64,000 nucleotides of DNA from Pseudomonas wayambapalatensis. GTDB lineage: Bacteria; Pseudomonadota; Gammaproteobacteria; Pseudomonadales; Pseudomonadaceae. A program made the position numbers and the translations under genes. The notes below the pieces were generated by a model. That model did not search any database. It saw only the letters and a list, made by a program, of their open reading frames with translations, and was not told the DNA's origin. Location: assembly GCA_014268975.2 (NCBI GenBank), contig CP077096.1, forward strand, positions 4,005,501-4,069,500. Reading direction: 5' to 3'. Positions 42,821 to 51,097 of the stretch are shown here, piece after piece (position 1 is the stretch's first letter; the number at the start of each line of letters is the position of its first letter).

Positions 42821-44028
42821 AGCGCTGCCAACCCACGCGCCAGGTCGGCCTGCAGGTCGGCGACGTCCTCAAGCCCCACCGCAACGCGAATCAGGCTGTC
42901 GCGGATGCCGGCTGCCTCACGCTCCTGCGGGCTCAGACGACCGTGGGAGGTGGTCGCCGGATGGGCGATGGTGGTCTTGCTGTCACCCAGGTTCGTGGTG
43001 ATCGAAATCACTCGAGTGGCGTCGATAAAGCGCCAGGCGCCCTCTTTGCCACCCTTGACCTCGAAGCTGACCACGGCGCCGAAGCCACTCATCTGGCGCT
43101 TGGCCAGTTCGTGTTGCGGGTGGCTTGGCAGGCCGGCGTAATGCACCTTCTCTACACCATCCTGCTGCTCCAGCCACTCAGCCAAGGCCTGCGCGCTCTC
43201 GCAGTGTGCACGCATGCGCAGCTTGAGGGTCTCCAGGCCCTTGGTGAAAATCCAGGCATTGAACGGGCTGAGGGTCGGCCCCGCGGTACGCAGAAAGCCC
43301 ACCACTTCCTTCATCTGCTCGGCACGACCGGCAACCACACCGCCCATGCAACGGCCCTGGCCGTCAAAGAACTTGGTCGCGGAGTGGAAGACGATGTCGG
43401 CACCCAGCTTGAGTGGTTGCTGCAGCGCCGGAGTGCTGAAGCAGTTGTCCACCACCAGCATCGCGCCACCGGCATGGGCGATTTCGGCCAGTGCAGCGAT
43501 ATCCACCAGTTCTGCCAGCGGGTTGGACGGCGACTCGACGATCAGCAGCTTGGTGTTGGCCTTGAGGGCGCTCTTCCAACCGCCGAGATCGACCAGCGGC
43601 ACATAGTCCACCTGCACGCCGAAGCGCTTGAAATACTTTTCGAACAGGCTGATGGTCGAGCCGAATACGCTCTGCGATACCAGCACGTGATCGCCAGCGC
43701 TGCACAGCGACATGACCACGGCGAGAATCGCCGCCATGCCGGTGGAAGTCGCCACGGCCTGCTCTGCGCCTTCCATGGCCGCCAGGCGTTCCTCGAAGGC
43801 ACGCACGGTCGGGTTGGTGTAGCGCGAATAAACGTTGCCCGGCGTTTCGCCAGCAAACCGCGCAGCCGCATCGGCGGCCGTGCGGAAGACATAGCTGGAG
43901 GTCAGGAACAGTGCTTCGCTGTGCTCGCCCTCAGGCGTACGGTGCTGACCGGCACGCACTGCCAGGGTGTCGAAACCGACACCCTCCAGGTCGCTGTCCA
44001 GCCGTCCGGCATCCCATTGATCCGTCAT
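42817..44028 (-). CDS. metZ: O-succinylhomoserine sulfhydrylase
   Basis: A PLP enzyme of 403 residues in the Cys/Met gamma family, making homocysteine from O-succinylhomoserine and sulfide for methionine synthesis. The cofactor lysine is in FHSATKFFDGQGRCMGG, and SSYVFRTAADAAARFAG, YSRYTNPTVRAFEERLA and a SITTNLGDSKTT segment are typical. ATG 44028 is chosen; the longer frame reaches back into purF. It follows purF by 25 bases, the usual order in Pseudomonas. Confidence 0.93.
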   Translation of the reverse strand: MTDQWDAGRLDSDLEGVGFDTLAVRAGQHRTPEGEHSEALFLTSSYVFRTAADAAARFAGETPGNVYSRYTNPTVRAFEERLAAMEGAEQAVATSTGMAAILAVVMSLCSAGDHVLVSQSVFGSTISLFEKYFKRFGVQVDYVPLVDLGGWKSALKANTKLLIVESPSNPLAELVDIAALAEIAHAGGAMLVVDNCFSTPALQQPLKLGADIVFHSATKFFDGQGRCMGGVVAGRAEQMKEVVGFLRTAGPTLSPFNAWIFTKGLETLKLRMRAHCESAQALAEWLEQQDGVEKVHYAGLPSHPQHELAKRQMSGFGAVVSFEVKGGKEGAWRFIDATRVISITTNLGDSKTTIAHPATTSHGRLSPQEREAAGIRDSLIRVAVGLEDVADLQADLARGLAAL

Positions 44029-44053
44029 GCCGTTACTCCTAAAAAGCCCAAAG

Positions 44054-45559
44054 TCAGTTGTTGTACAGGTCGATGATCGCGCTGACAGCCTGGGTCTTGA
44101 CCTTGGCCGCATCGTTACGAGCCTGCTCGATACGTTCCAGATAGGCATCGTCGATGTCGCCGGTGACGTATTCACCGTTGAACACCGCGCAATCGAAGTG
44201 CTCGATCTTGATCTTGCCACCACCGACCGATTCGATCAGGTCCGGCAGGTCCTGATAAATCAGCCAGTCGGCGCCGATCAACTCGGCCACCTGTTCGGTG
44301 GTACGGTTGTGGGCGATCAGTTCGTGAGCGCTCGGCATGTCGATGCCGTAGACGTTGGGGTAACGCACAGCCGGCGCCGCGGAGCAGAAGTAGACGTTCT
44401 TCGCGCCTGCCTCACGGGCCATCTGGATGATCTGCTTGCAGGTGGTACCACGCACGATCGAGTCGTCCACCAGCATCACGTTCTTGCCACGGAACTCGAG
44501 TTCGATGGCGTTGAGCTTCTGGCGTACGGACTTCTTGCGCGCAGCCTGGCCGGGCATGATGAAGGTACGGCCGATGTAGCGGTTCTTGACGAAGCCTTCG
44601 CGGAACTTCACACCCAGGTGGTTGGCCAGTTCCAGGGCCGCGGTGCGGCTGGTGTCCGGGATCGGGATGACCACGTCGATGTCGTGCTCGGGGCGCTCGC
44701 GGCGGATCTTCTCGGCCAGCTTCTCACCCATGCGCAGACGCGCCTTGTACACCGAGACACCATCCATGATCGAGTCAGGACGGGCCAGGTAGACATGCTC
44801 GAAGATGCAGGGCTGCAGTTTCGGGTTGTTGGCACACTGCTTGGTGTACATCTGCCCTTCTTCGGTGATGTATACCGCTTCACCCGGCGCCAGGTCACGG
44901 ATCAGGGTGAAGCCGAGGACGTCCAGGGCAACGCTTTCGGAGGCGATCATGTACTCGACGCCTTCGTCGGTGTGGCGCTGGCCGAACACCACCGGGCGAA
45001 TCCCGTTGGGATCGCGGAAGCCGACGATGCCGTAGCCGGTGATCATCGCCACCACCGCATAGCCACCGACGCAGCGGCTGTGCACGTGAGAGACCGCCGC
45101 GAACACGTCTTCCTCGGTCGGCTGCAGCTTGCCGCGTACAGCCAGCTCATGGGCGAACACGTTGAGCAGCACTTCCGAGTCGGAATTGGTGTTGACGTGA
45201 CGCAGGTCGGACTCGTAGATCTCCTTGGCCAACTGCTCGACGTTGGTCAGGTTGCCGTTGTGCGCAAGGGTGATGCCATATGGCGAGTTGACGTAGAACG
45301 GCTGGGCCTCGGCCGAGGTGGAGCTGCCCGCGGTCGGGTAGCGCACATGGCCGATGCCCATGTGGCCGACCAGGCGCTGCATGTGGCGCTGCTGGAAGAC
45401 GTCGCGCACCAGGCCATTATCCTTGCGCAGGAACAACCGGCCGTCATGGCTGGTAACGATACCGGCAGCGTCCTGGCCGCGGTGCTGGAGGACCGTTAGC
45501 GCGTCATACAGCGCCTGATTGACGTTCGACTTACCGACGATACCGACGATGCCACACAT
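44054..45559 (-). CDS. purF: Amidophosphoribosyltransferase
   Basis: A 501-residue enzyme that makes phosphoribosylamine from PRPP and glutamine, the first step of purine synthesis. Starting at ATG 45559, the product begins MCGIVGIVGK, so Cys2 becomes the N-terminal glutaminase nucleophile after Met removal. The PRPP loop VMLVDDSIVRGTT lies in the C-terminal half. It lies 42 bases after cvpA, the conserved cvpA-purF pair of Pseudomonas and E. coli. Confidence 0.97.
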   Translation of the reverse strand: MCGIVGIVGKSNVNQALYDALTVLQHRGQDAAGIVTSHDGRLFLRKDNGLVRDVFQQRHMQRLVGHMGIGHVRYPTAGSSTSAEAQPFYVNSPYGITLAHNGNLTNVEQLAKEIYESDLRHVNTNSDSEVLLNVFAHELAVRGKLQPTEEDVFAAVSHVHSRCVGGYAVVAMITGYGIVGFRDPNGIRPVVFGQRHTDEGVEYMIASESVALDVLGFTLIRDLAPGEAVYITEEGQMYTKQCANNPKLQPCIFEHVYLARPDSIMDGVSVYKARLRMGEKLAEKIRRERPEHDIDVVIPIPDTSRTAALELANHLGVKFREGFVKNRYIGRTFIMPGQAARKKSVRQKLNAIELEFRGKNVMLVDDSIVRGTTCKQIIQMAREAGAKNVYFCSAAPAVRYPNVYGIDMPSAHELIAHNRTTEQVAELIGADWLIYQDLPDLIESVGGGKIKIEHFDCAVFNGEYVTGDIDDAYLERIEQARNDAAKVKTQAVSAIIDLYNN

Positions 45560-45601
45560 GCGACGCAACCCCTACTTTGACGAAACTTGAGTGAAAAGCG
45601 C

Positions 45602-46156
45602 TCAGGGCCGGGATGGACCGAGCAGCTGTTCCTTGAACGGAAGATCAACTGGAGAGCTGATCCCACTGGACATCCACTGACCGGCAAAACCGAGAATCAG
45701 GTTCTTCGACCAGTCAGCGACCAATAGAAATTGTGGTATCAGGCGTGATTCCTGCCACCACGGATCCTGCTGTACCGGGCCCAGGCTGAGCAGCCCGACG
45801 GCCACCACCACCAGCAAGGCCCCGCGCGCGGCGCCGAACGCCATGCCGAGGAAACGATCGGTGCCGGACAGCCCGGTCACGCGGATCAGCTCGCCGACGA
45901 GGAAGTTGATCATCGCCCCCACCAACAGGGTGGCGACGAAAAGAATGGTACACCCGGCGATGATTCGTGCCGAGGGTGTCTGGATATAGCTCTCCAGGTA
46001 CTGCGACAGCGACCCGCCGAACATCCAGGCGACCGCGCCGGCAATGATCCAGATGAGCAAGGACAAGGCTTCCTTGACGAAGCCGCGCTTGAGACTGATC
46101 AGTGAGGAAACGGCGACGACCGCAATGATCGCCCAATCAACCCAGGTAAATGCCAC
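45602..46156 (-). CDS. cvpA: CvpA family membrane protein
   Basis: An inner-membrane protein of 184 residues with four helices, starting FTWVDWAIIAVVAVSSLISL and with GMAFGAARGALLVVVAVGLL. E. coli CvpA is needed for colicin V production, and the family is linked to envelope stress and bile resistance. It sits directly upstream of purF and opens a transcript after the dedD terminator. Confidence 0.93.
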   Translation of the reverse strand: MAFTWVDWAIIAVVAVSSLISLKRGFVKEALSLLIWIIAGAVAWMFGGSLSQYLESYIQTPSARIIAGCTILFVATLLVGAMINFLVGELIRVTGLSGTDRFLGMAFGAARGALLVVVAVGLLSLGPVQQDPWWQESRLIPQFLLVADWSKNLILGFAGQWMSSGISSPVDLPFKEQLLGPSRP

Positions 46157-46296
46157 GGTGCTGCCTGCAGACGTTTGAGGCGGCGCATTTTAACAGAGCG
46201 AAGGGCTTGGGGTAAGCGGAATGTCACGTCGCTGAAGGCCTGCAGCCTGACTTCCAGGACAACTTTGCCGCATTCGCGAAGGATGGAATCCGAACG

Positions 46297-46346
46297 AAAA
46301 ACGGCCCTGCCCGACCTGCATCAATGCGCAGATCGGGCAGGGCCGT
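46297..46346 (-). terminator. Terminator after dedD
   Basis: The 14-base perfect stem ACGGCCCTGCCCGA / TCGGGCAGGGCCGT (46301-46314, 46333-46346) surrounds an 18-base loop and is followed on the reverse strand by a T run at 46300-46297. It separates the accD-folC-dedD unit from cvpA. The remaining spacer holds nothing coding. Confidence 0.85.
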
Positions 46347-46352
46347 CCGGAT

Positions 46353-47030
46353 TCAGCCTCGTTCCGGCTGGAAACGAACCACGATACCCTTGAGATTCTG
46401 CTGGCGGTTGATCACATCACGCACACGCTCGGCTTCAGCGCGGTCGATCAGCGGACCGACGAACACCCGATTCATGCCGTCAGCCGCACGGATGTAGGCG
46501 TTGTAGCCCTGACTGCGCAGGGTCTTCTGCAGGTTATCGGCCCCAGCGCGGTTGGACAGGCTGGCCAGTTGGATCGACCAACTTACCGGCAGACCGTTGG
46601 CGTCGATCTTCGACGCTGCCGCCGGCTTGCTTGCACTGGCGGTGGCAGCAGGTGCCGGAGTGGCAGGCTGCACCGGGCGCGTTTCAACTTTAGCGGCAGG
46701 CGCTGGCGGCTTGACCACCGGCACCTGGGCGACCTGCGAAGGCGACGGAGTGATCGGCTGGCTTGGCGCGCTGACTGGCGCAGTGGACTCATCGACCACC
46801 ACCGGCGCTTGCTCCGAGGGATCGGGCAGCGCCTGGGGCTCCGGCACCTGCACAGGCTCCACCTTGACCTCAGGCAGGCTTGGCATGGCCGGCGCCTGGG
46901 GCGCCTCGACACGCACCTGGCGCATCTCGTCCTCGCGGGTGAACAGCATCGGCAGGAAGATCACCGCCAGCGCCACCAGCACCAGCGCACCGACCATGCG
47001 CTGCTTCATCCCTTTATCCAGCACTGCCAT
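46353..47030 (-). CDS. dedD: SPOR-domain cell-division protein DedD
   Basis: A bitopic inner-membrane protein of 225 residues. A helix near 9-27 (RMVGALVLVALAVIFLPMLF) precedes a Pro/Val/Ala-rich periplasmic linker and a C-terminal SPOR domain (SWSIQLASLSNRAGADNL, then FVGPLIDRAEAERVRDVI). SPOR domains bind denuded septal peptidoglycan and bring DedD to the division site. Its 5' end overlaps the 3' end of folC by 17 bases, the same arrangement as in E. coli accD-folC-dedD-cvpA-purF. Confidence 0.93.
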   Translation of the reverse strand: MAVLDKGMKQRMVGALVLVALAVIFLPMLFTREDEMRQVRVEAPQAPAMPSLPEVKVEPVQVPEPQALPDPSEQAPVVVDESTAPVSAPSQPITPSPSQVAQVPVVKPPAPAAKVETRPVQPATPAPAATASASKPAAASKIDANGLPVSWSIQLASLSNRAGADNLQKTLRSQGYNAYIRAADGMNRVFVGPLIDRAEAERVRDVINRQQNLKGIVVRFQPERG

Positions 47031-48321
47031 CTACTCCATCCTCCGGGGCCTGCCGCTCGAGCCATTCCAAGGCTTGGCCGACGCAGAAAAACGAACCGAA
47101 CAGCAGGATCTGGTCATCCGCCGTTGCCTGTGCACACTGCCCTTCGAGGGCTGCGGCGACACTGGCATAAGACTTCACCGTAGCACCTTCGTTCGTCAAG
47201 GCGGTGGCCAGTTCGGCAGCGGTGCGGCTGCGCGGGGTGTCCAGAGGGGTTACCGCCCAGTCGTCGACCAAGCCCTGCAATGGCGCGATCACGCCTTCCA
47301 GGTCCTTGTCTGCGAGCAGGCCGAAAACCGCCAGGCGACGCCCCTTCAGCGGGCGTGCAGCCAGGCGGCGAGCCAGGTACTCGGCGGCATGCGGGTTGTG
47401 CCCGACATCCAGCAGCAGCTCCACCGCCTTGCCCTGCCAGGTCAACTGGCGACGGTCCAGGCGACCGGTAATGCGGGTATCGAGCAATGCCTGGCGAACT
47501 TGCGCTGCCTGCCACGGCAAACCCATCAGCAGATAGGTCTGCAGTGCCAGGGCAGCGTTTTCCATGGGCAGGTCGAGCAGCGGCAGGTCATGCAGCTCCA
47601 CCGACTGACCATCGGTCGCAGTACCACGCCAGCTCCAGCGGCCTTCAGCGCTGCCAAGGTCGAACTCACGCCCACGCAGGAACAGCGGCGCAGCCAGTTC
47701 GGCGGCCTTGTCCAGCAGCGGCTGCGGTGGGTCCAGGTCGCCGCACAGCGCCGGCTTGCCTGCACGGAAGATGCCAGCCTTCTCGAAGGCCACCAGTTCG
47801 CGGGTATCACCCAGGTAATCGACATGGTCGACACCGATGCTGGTCACCAGCGCCAGGTCGGCATCCACCACGTTCACGGTGTCCAGACGGCCACCAAGGC
47901 CCACTTCGAGTACCACGGCATCGAGCTGCGACTGCTGGAACAGCCAGAACGCCGCCAACGTACCCATCTCGAAGTAGGTAAGGGAAATCTCGCCCCGCAC
48001 CGCCTCGACGGCGGCGAAGGCTTCGCACAGTCGCTCATCGCTGGCTTCGACGCCATCGATCAGCACCCTTTCGTTGTAACGCAACAGGTGCGGCGAGCTG
48101 TACACGCCGACCTTCAGCCCCTGGGCACGCAGCAGCGAGGCGACGAACGCGCAGGTCGAGCCCTTGCCGTTGGTGCCGGTAACCGTCACCACCCGCGGCG
48201 CCAGCCGACCGAGCGCGAGGCGCGCCAGCACCTGCTGCGAACGCTCCAGGCCCATGTCGATGGCCGAAGGGTGCAACTGCTCGAGGTATGCGAGCCACTC
48301 GCCCAGAGTACGCTGGCTCAT
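47014..48321 (-). CDS. folC: Dihydrofolate synthase / folylpolyglutamate synthase
   Basis: A cytoplasmic enzyme of 435 residues that adds glutamate to dihydropteroate and to folates. The Mur-ligase ATP loop VTVTGTNGKGSTCAFVASLL is at about 46-65, and DALVLEVGLGGRLDTVN-like bases follow (VVLEVGLGGRLD). ATG 48321 shares a base with the accD stop (TGATG), so the two are coupled; the upstream GTG is less likely. Confidence 0.95.
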   Translation of the reverse strand: MSQRTLGEWLAYLEQLHPSAIDMGLERSQQVLARLALGRLAPRVVTVTGTNGKGSTCAFVASLLRAQGLKVGVYSSPHLLRYNERVLIDGVEASDERLCEAFAAVEAVRGEISLTYFEMGTLAAFWLFQQSQLDAVVLEVGLGGRLDTVNVVDADLALVTSIGVDHVDYLGDTRELVAFEKAGIFRAGKPALCGDLDPPQPLLDKAAELAAPLFLRGREFDLGSAEGRWSWRGTATDGQSVELHDLPLLDLPMENAALALQTYLLMGLPWQAAQVRQALLDTRITGRLDRRQLTWQGKAVELLLDVGHNPHAAEYLARRLAARPLKGRRLAVFGLLADKDLEGVIAPLQGLVDDWAVTPLDTPRSRTAAELATALTNEGATVKSYASVAAALEGQCAQATADDQILLFGSFFCVGQALEWLERQAPEDGVDGSAG

Positions 48322-49214
48322 CACGCGACGACGGCCGCTTCTTTCGCCTGCTCGGGGGTCGGTTGGCCGGTCATCTGGGCCAACAGGCGGGCCAGGCGTG
48401 GACGCAGCTCATGACGGGAGATGATCAGGTCGATGGCGCCGTGCTCCAGCAGGAACTCGCTGCGCTGGAAGCCCTCTGGCAGTTTTTCGCGCACGGTCTG
48501 CTCGATCACACGCGGGCCGGCGAAGCCGATCAACGCCTTCGGTTCGCCAACGATGACATCGCCCAGCATCGCGAGGCTGGCGGATACACCACCATAGACC
48601 GGGTCGGTCAGCACCGAGATGAACGGGATGCCCTCTTCACGCAGGCGCGCCAGCACCGCCGAGGTCTTGGCCATCTGCATCAGCGAGATCAGCGCTTCCT
48701 GCATGCGCGCACCGCCGGAGGCGGAGAAACAGATCATCGGGCAACGGTTTTCCAGGGCGTAGTTGGCTGCGCGCACGAAGCGCTCGCCGACGATGGCACC
48801 CATCGACCCCCCCATGAAGGAGAACTCGAAGGCGCTGACCACGATCGGCATGCCCATGAGGGTACCGCTGACCGAGACCAGCGCGTCCTTCTCGCCAGTC
48901 TGCTTCTGGGCAGCGGTCAGGCGATCCTTGTACTTCTTGCCATCACGGAACTTCAGGCGATCGACCGGTTCCAGGTCGGCACCGAGCTCGGCGCGCCCTT
49001 CGACATCGAGGAAGATGTCGATACGCTCACGGGCACCGATACGCATGTGATGGTTGCACTTGGGGCAGACGTCGAGTGTTTTTTCCAGCTCCGGACGATA
49101 CAGCACGGCTTCGCAAGCCGGGCACTTGTGCCACAGGCCTTCCGGCACCGAGCTCTTCTTCACCTCGGAACGCATGATCGAAGGGATCAGTTTGTCTACC
49201 AACCAGTTGCTCAT
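48321..49214 (-). CDS. accD: Acetyl-CoA carboxylase, carboxyltransferase subunit beta
   Basis: A subunit of 297 residues of the heterotetrameric carboxyltransferase that makes malonyl-CoA. The four-Cys zinc ribbon CPACEAVLY...CPKCNHH is at about 32-54, followed by the crotonase-like core with FSASGGARMQEALISLMQ and VLTDPVYGGVSASLAMLGD. It heads the accD-folC-dedD unit. The 252-base spacer upstream, to the end of trpF, probably holds its promoter. Confidence 0.97.
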   Translation of the reverse strand: MSNWLVDKLIPSIMRSEVKKSSVPEGLWHKCPACEAVLYRPELEKTLDVCPKCNHHMRIGARERIDIFLDVEGRAELGADLEPVDRLKFRDGKKYKDRLTAAQKQTGEKDALVSVSGTLMGMPIVVSAFEFSFMGGSMGAIVGERFVRAANYALENRCPMICFSASGGARMQEALISLMQMAKTSAVLARLREEGIPFISVLTDPVYGGVSASLAMLGDVIVGEPKALIGFAGPRVIEQTVREKLPEGFQRSEFLLEHGAIDLIISRHELRPRLARLLAQMTGQPTPEQAKEAAVVA

Positions 49215-49466
49215 GCTCTATTCTCCCGTTTTGGCCGCTGGCGGGCTTGCTGTCGCCTGCCCTGCCCCGACCCTTGAGCTCAAATTCGTGTTCGAAACGA
49301 CGATGGACCGGTCACGGGGACCACCCGCGCACCACTCCACCTTCAACCTGTACGCCGACGCCCCTGGCGTCGCGTGTTCTGATGACCAGCCCCACGGGGC
49401 CAGCCGGGCAGCACCGGGCTGCGATAGCTATGGACGATGGCACGCCGCCAACCGTCACATCCACCG
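49215..49466. other. Intergenic spacer between trpF and accD
   Basis: This 252-base spacer has an open frame on the plus strand, but its codon use and composition do not support a gene. A small hairpin GACGCCCCTGGCGTC (49358-49372) is visible. It probably carries the accD promoter and leader, but no convincing promoter could be assigned. Confidence 0.4.
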
Positions 49467-50087
49467 TCACGCCGCGCGGACCGCGCGCATGAAGGCTTCG
49501 ATCTTGCTGGCATCCTTGATGCCCTTGGCCTGCTCGACGCCGCCACTGACGTCCACCGCATAGGGTCGAACCTGGGCAATGGCCTGGCCGACGTTGTCCG
49601 CCGACAACCCGCCCGCGAGGATGATCGGCTTGCTCAGGCGCTTCGGCACCAGCGACCAATCGAAGGCTTCGCCAGTCCCCCCCGGCACACCAGCCACGTA
49701 GGTGTCCAGGAGAATGCCACGGGCGCCGGAGTACTGCTGGCAGGCAGCCTCGATATCATCCCCGGGGCGCACTCGCAGGGCCTTGATCCACGGGCGATGA
49801 TAGCCTCCGCAATCAGCGGGGGTTTCGTCGCCGTGGAACTGTAGCAGGTCCAGTGGAACCACCTCGAGGATCTCGTTCAGCTCACAGCGTGACGCGTTGA
49901 CGAACAGCCCCACCGTGGTCACGAAGGGCGGCAACTGCTCGATGATCGCCCGCGCCTGGCGCACATCCACCGCGCGCGGGCTCTTGGCATAGAAGACGAA
50001 GCCAATGGCATCGGCACCGGCCTCGACGGCGGCCAGCGCATCTTCGATGCGGGTAATCCCGCAGATCTTGGTGCGGACGTTGCTCAT
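49467..50087 (-). CDS. trpF: Phosphoribosylanthranilate isomerase
   Basis: A TIM-barrel isomerase of 206 residues in tryptophan synthesis, from ATG 50087. The start reads SNVRTKICGITRIEDALAAV with catalytic Cys in KICG, then LLQFHGDETP, and catalytic Asp in ILLDTYV; the phosphate loop is IILAGGLSADNV. It lies apart from other trp genes, next to truA and accD, as is usual in Pseudomonas. A longer frame to 50132 lacks support. Confidence 0.96.
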   Translation of the reverse strand: MSNVRTKICGITRIEDALAAVEAGADAIGFVFYAKSPRAVDVRQARAIIEQLPPFVTTVGLFVNASRCELNEILEVVPLDLLQFHGDETPADCGGYHRPWIKALRVRPGDDIEAACQQYSGARGILLDTYVAGVPGGTGEAFDWSLVPKRLSKPIILAGGLSADNVGQAIAQVRPYAVDVSGGVEQAKGIKDASKIEAFMRAVRAA

Positions 50088-50147
50088 GGACGACGAACCT
50101 TGAGTGATCGGTGAAGGGCCGGATGTTAGCAAATGACGTTTCGCCCG

Positions 50148-51011
50148 TCAGTCTGCCAACGCCTCGTAGCCTGTAAGAAAGTGTGGGCCGATGTAACGCT
50201 GCGGCAGGGCGAACTCTTCCGGATACTCCACCTGCACCAGGTACAGGCCGTAAGGGTGCGCCGTCACGCCCCCCTCCCGACGGTTGCGCCCCTCGAGCAC
50301 CTCACGGGCCCACTCCACAGGGCGCTCGCCAGCACCGATGGTCATGAGCACACCAGCGATATTGCGCACCATGTGATGCAGGAAGGCCGTGGCACGTACA
50401 TCGAGCACGATCATCCGACCATGGCGGGTAACACGCAGGTGGTGGATATGCTTGATCGGCGACTTGGCCTGGCACTGGCTGGCCCTGAACGCGCTGAAGT
50501 CATGGGTGCCGAGCAAGTATTCGGCGGCCTCGGCCATCGCCGCGACATCCAGCGGGCGGTGATTCCAGGTCACCTCTTCGGCCAGGTGCGCCGGACGGAT
50601 CGGATCGTTGTAGATGACGTAGCGGTAACGCCGGGCGGTGGCCTTGAACCGCGCATGGAAGTGCGCAGGCATCGTCCGCGCCCAGACCACGCTGATGTCA
50701 TGGGGCAGGTTGAAGTTGGTGCCCAGGGTCCAGGCACGCTCGTCACGCACTGCACGGGTATCGAAGTGCACCACCTGGCCGCAGCCGTGAACGCCTGCGT
50801 CGGTGCGCCCGGCGCACATGACACTGATCGGCGAGTCGGCGACCTTCGACAATGCCTGCTCCAGCGCCTGCTGGACACTGGGCACGCCGCTGGCCTGGCG
50901 TTGCCAGCCGCGGTAGCGCGAACCTTTGTATTCCACGCCCAGGGCTATGCGCGAGTACCCTTCAGCCGCCGATTCGGCCGCGTCGATGTCGTTGATGTCC
51001 AAGAAAGCCAA
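50148..51011 (-). CDS. truA: tRNA pseudouridine(38-40) synthase
   Basis: An enzyme of 287 residues that converts U38-U40 in tRNA anticodon arms to pseudouridine. The catalytic Asp is in CAGRTDAGVHGCGQVVHFDT, and YKGSRYRGWQRQ near the start and FLHHMVRNIAGVL near the end are family marks. It is on the same strand as, and 60 bases upstream of, trpF. The first 18 residues are variable, so the exact start is uncertain. Confidence 0.95.
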   Translation of the reverse strand: MAFLDINDIDAAESAAEGYSRIALGVEYKGSRYRGWQRQASGVPSVQQALEQALSKVADSPISVMCAGRTDAGVHGCGQVVHFDTRAVRDERAWTLGTNFNLPHDISVVWARTMPAHFHARFKATARRYRYVIYNDPIRPAHLAEEVTWNHRPLDVAAMAEAAEYLLGTHDFSAFRASQCQAKSPIKHIHHLRVTRHGRMIVLDVRATAFLHHMVRNIAGVLMTIGAGERPVEWAREVLEGRNRREGGVTAHPYGLYLVQVEYPEEFALPQRYIGPHFLTGYEALAD

Positions 51012-51047
51012 ACCTGTGGATGAAACGAAAAGGCGGCCATTATAACG

Positions 51048-51076
51048 ACAACGGCAGCCCTCAGGGCTGCCGTTGT
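51048..51076 (-). terminator. Terminator-like hairpin between fimV and truA
   Basis: A 13-base perfect stem ACAACGGCAGCCC / GGGCTGCCGTTGT with a three-base loop lies 22 bases after the fimV stop. There is no strong T tract on the reverse side, so termination may be partial. Confidence 0.65.
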
Positions 51077-51097
51077 CCGATCGGGGCCAGCTACGCG

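Noticed and set aside
49247..49492. A short plus-strand ORF between trpF and accD
   Set aside because: No ribosome site and a biased Pro/Thr/Arg content; runs into trpF antisense.
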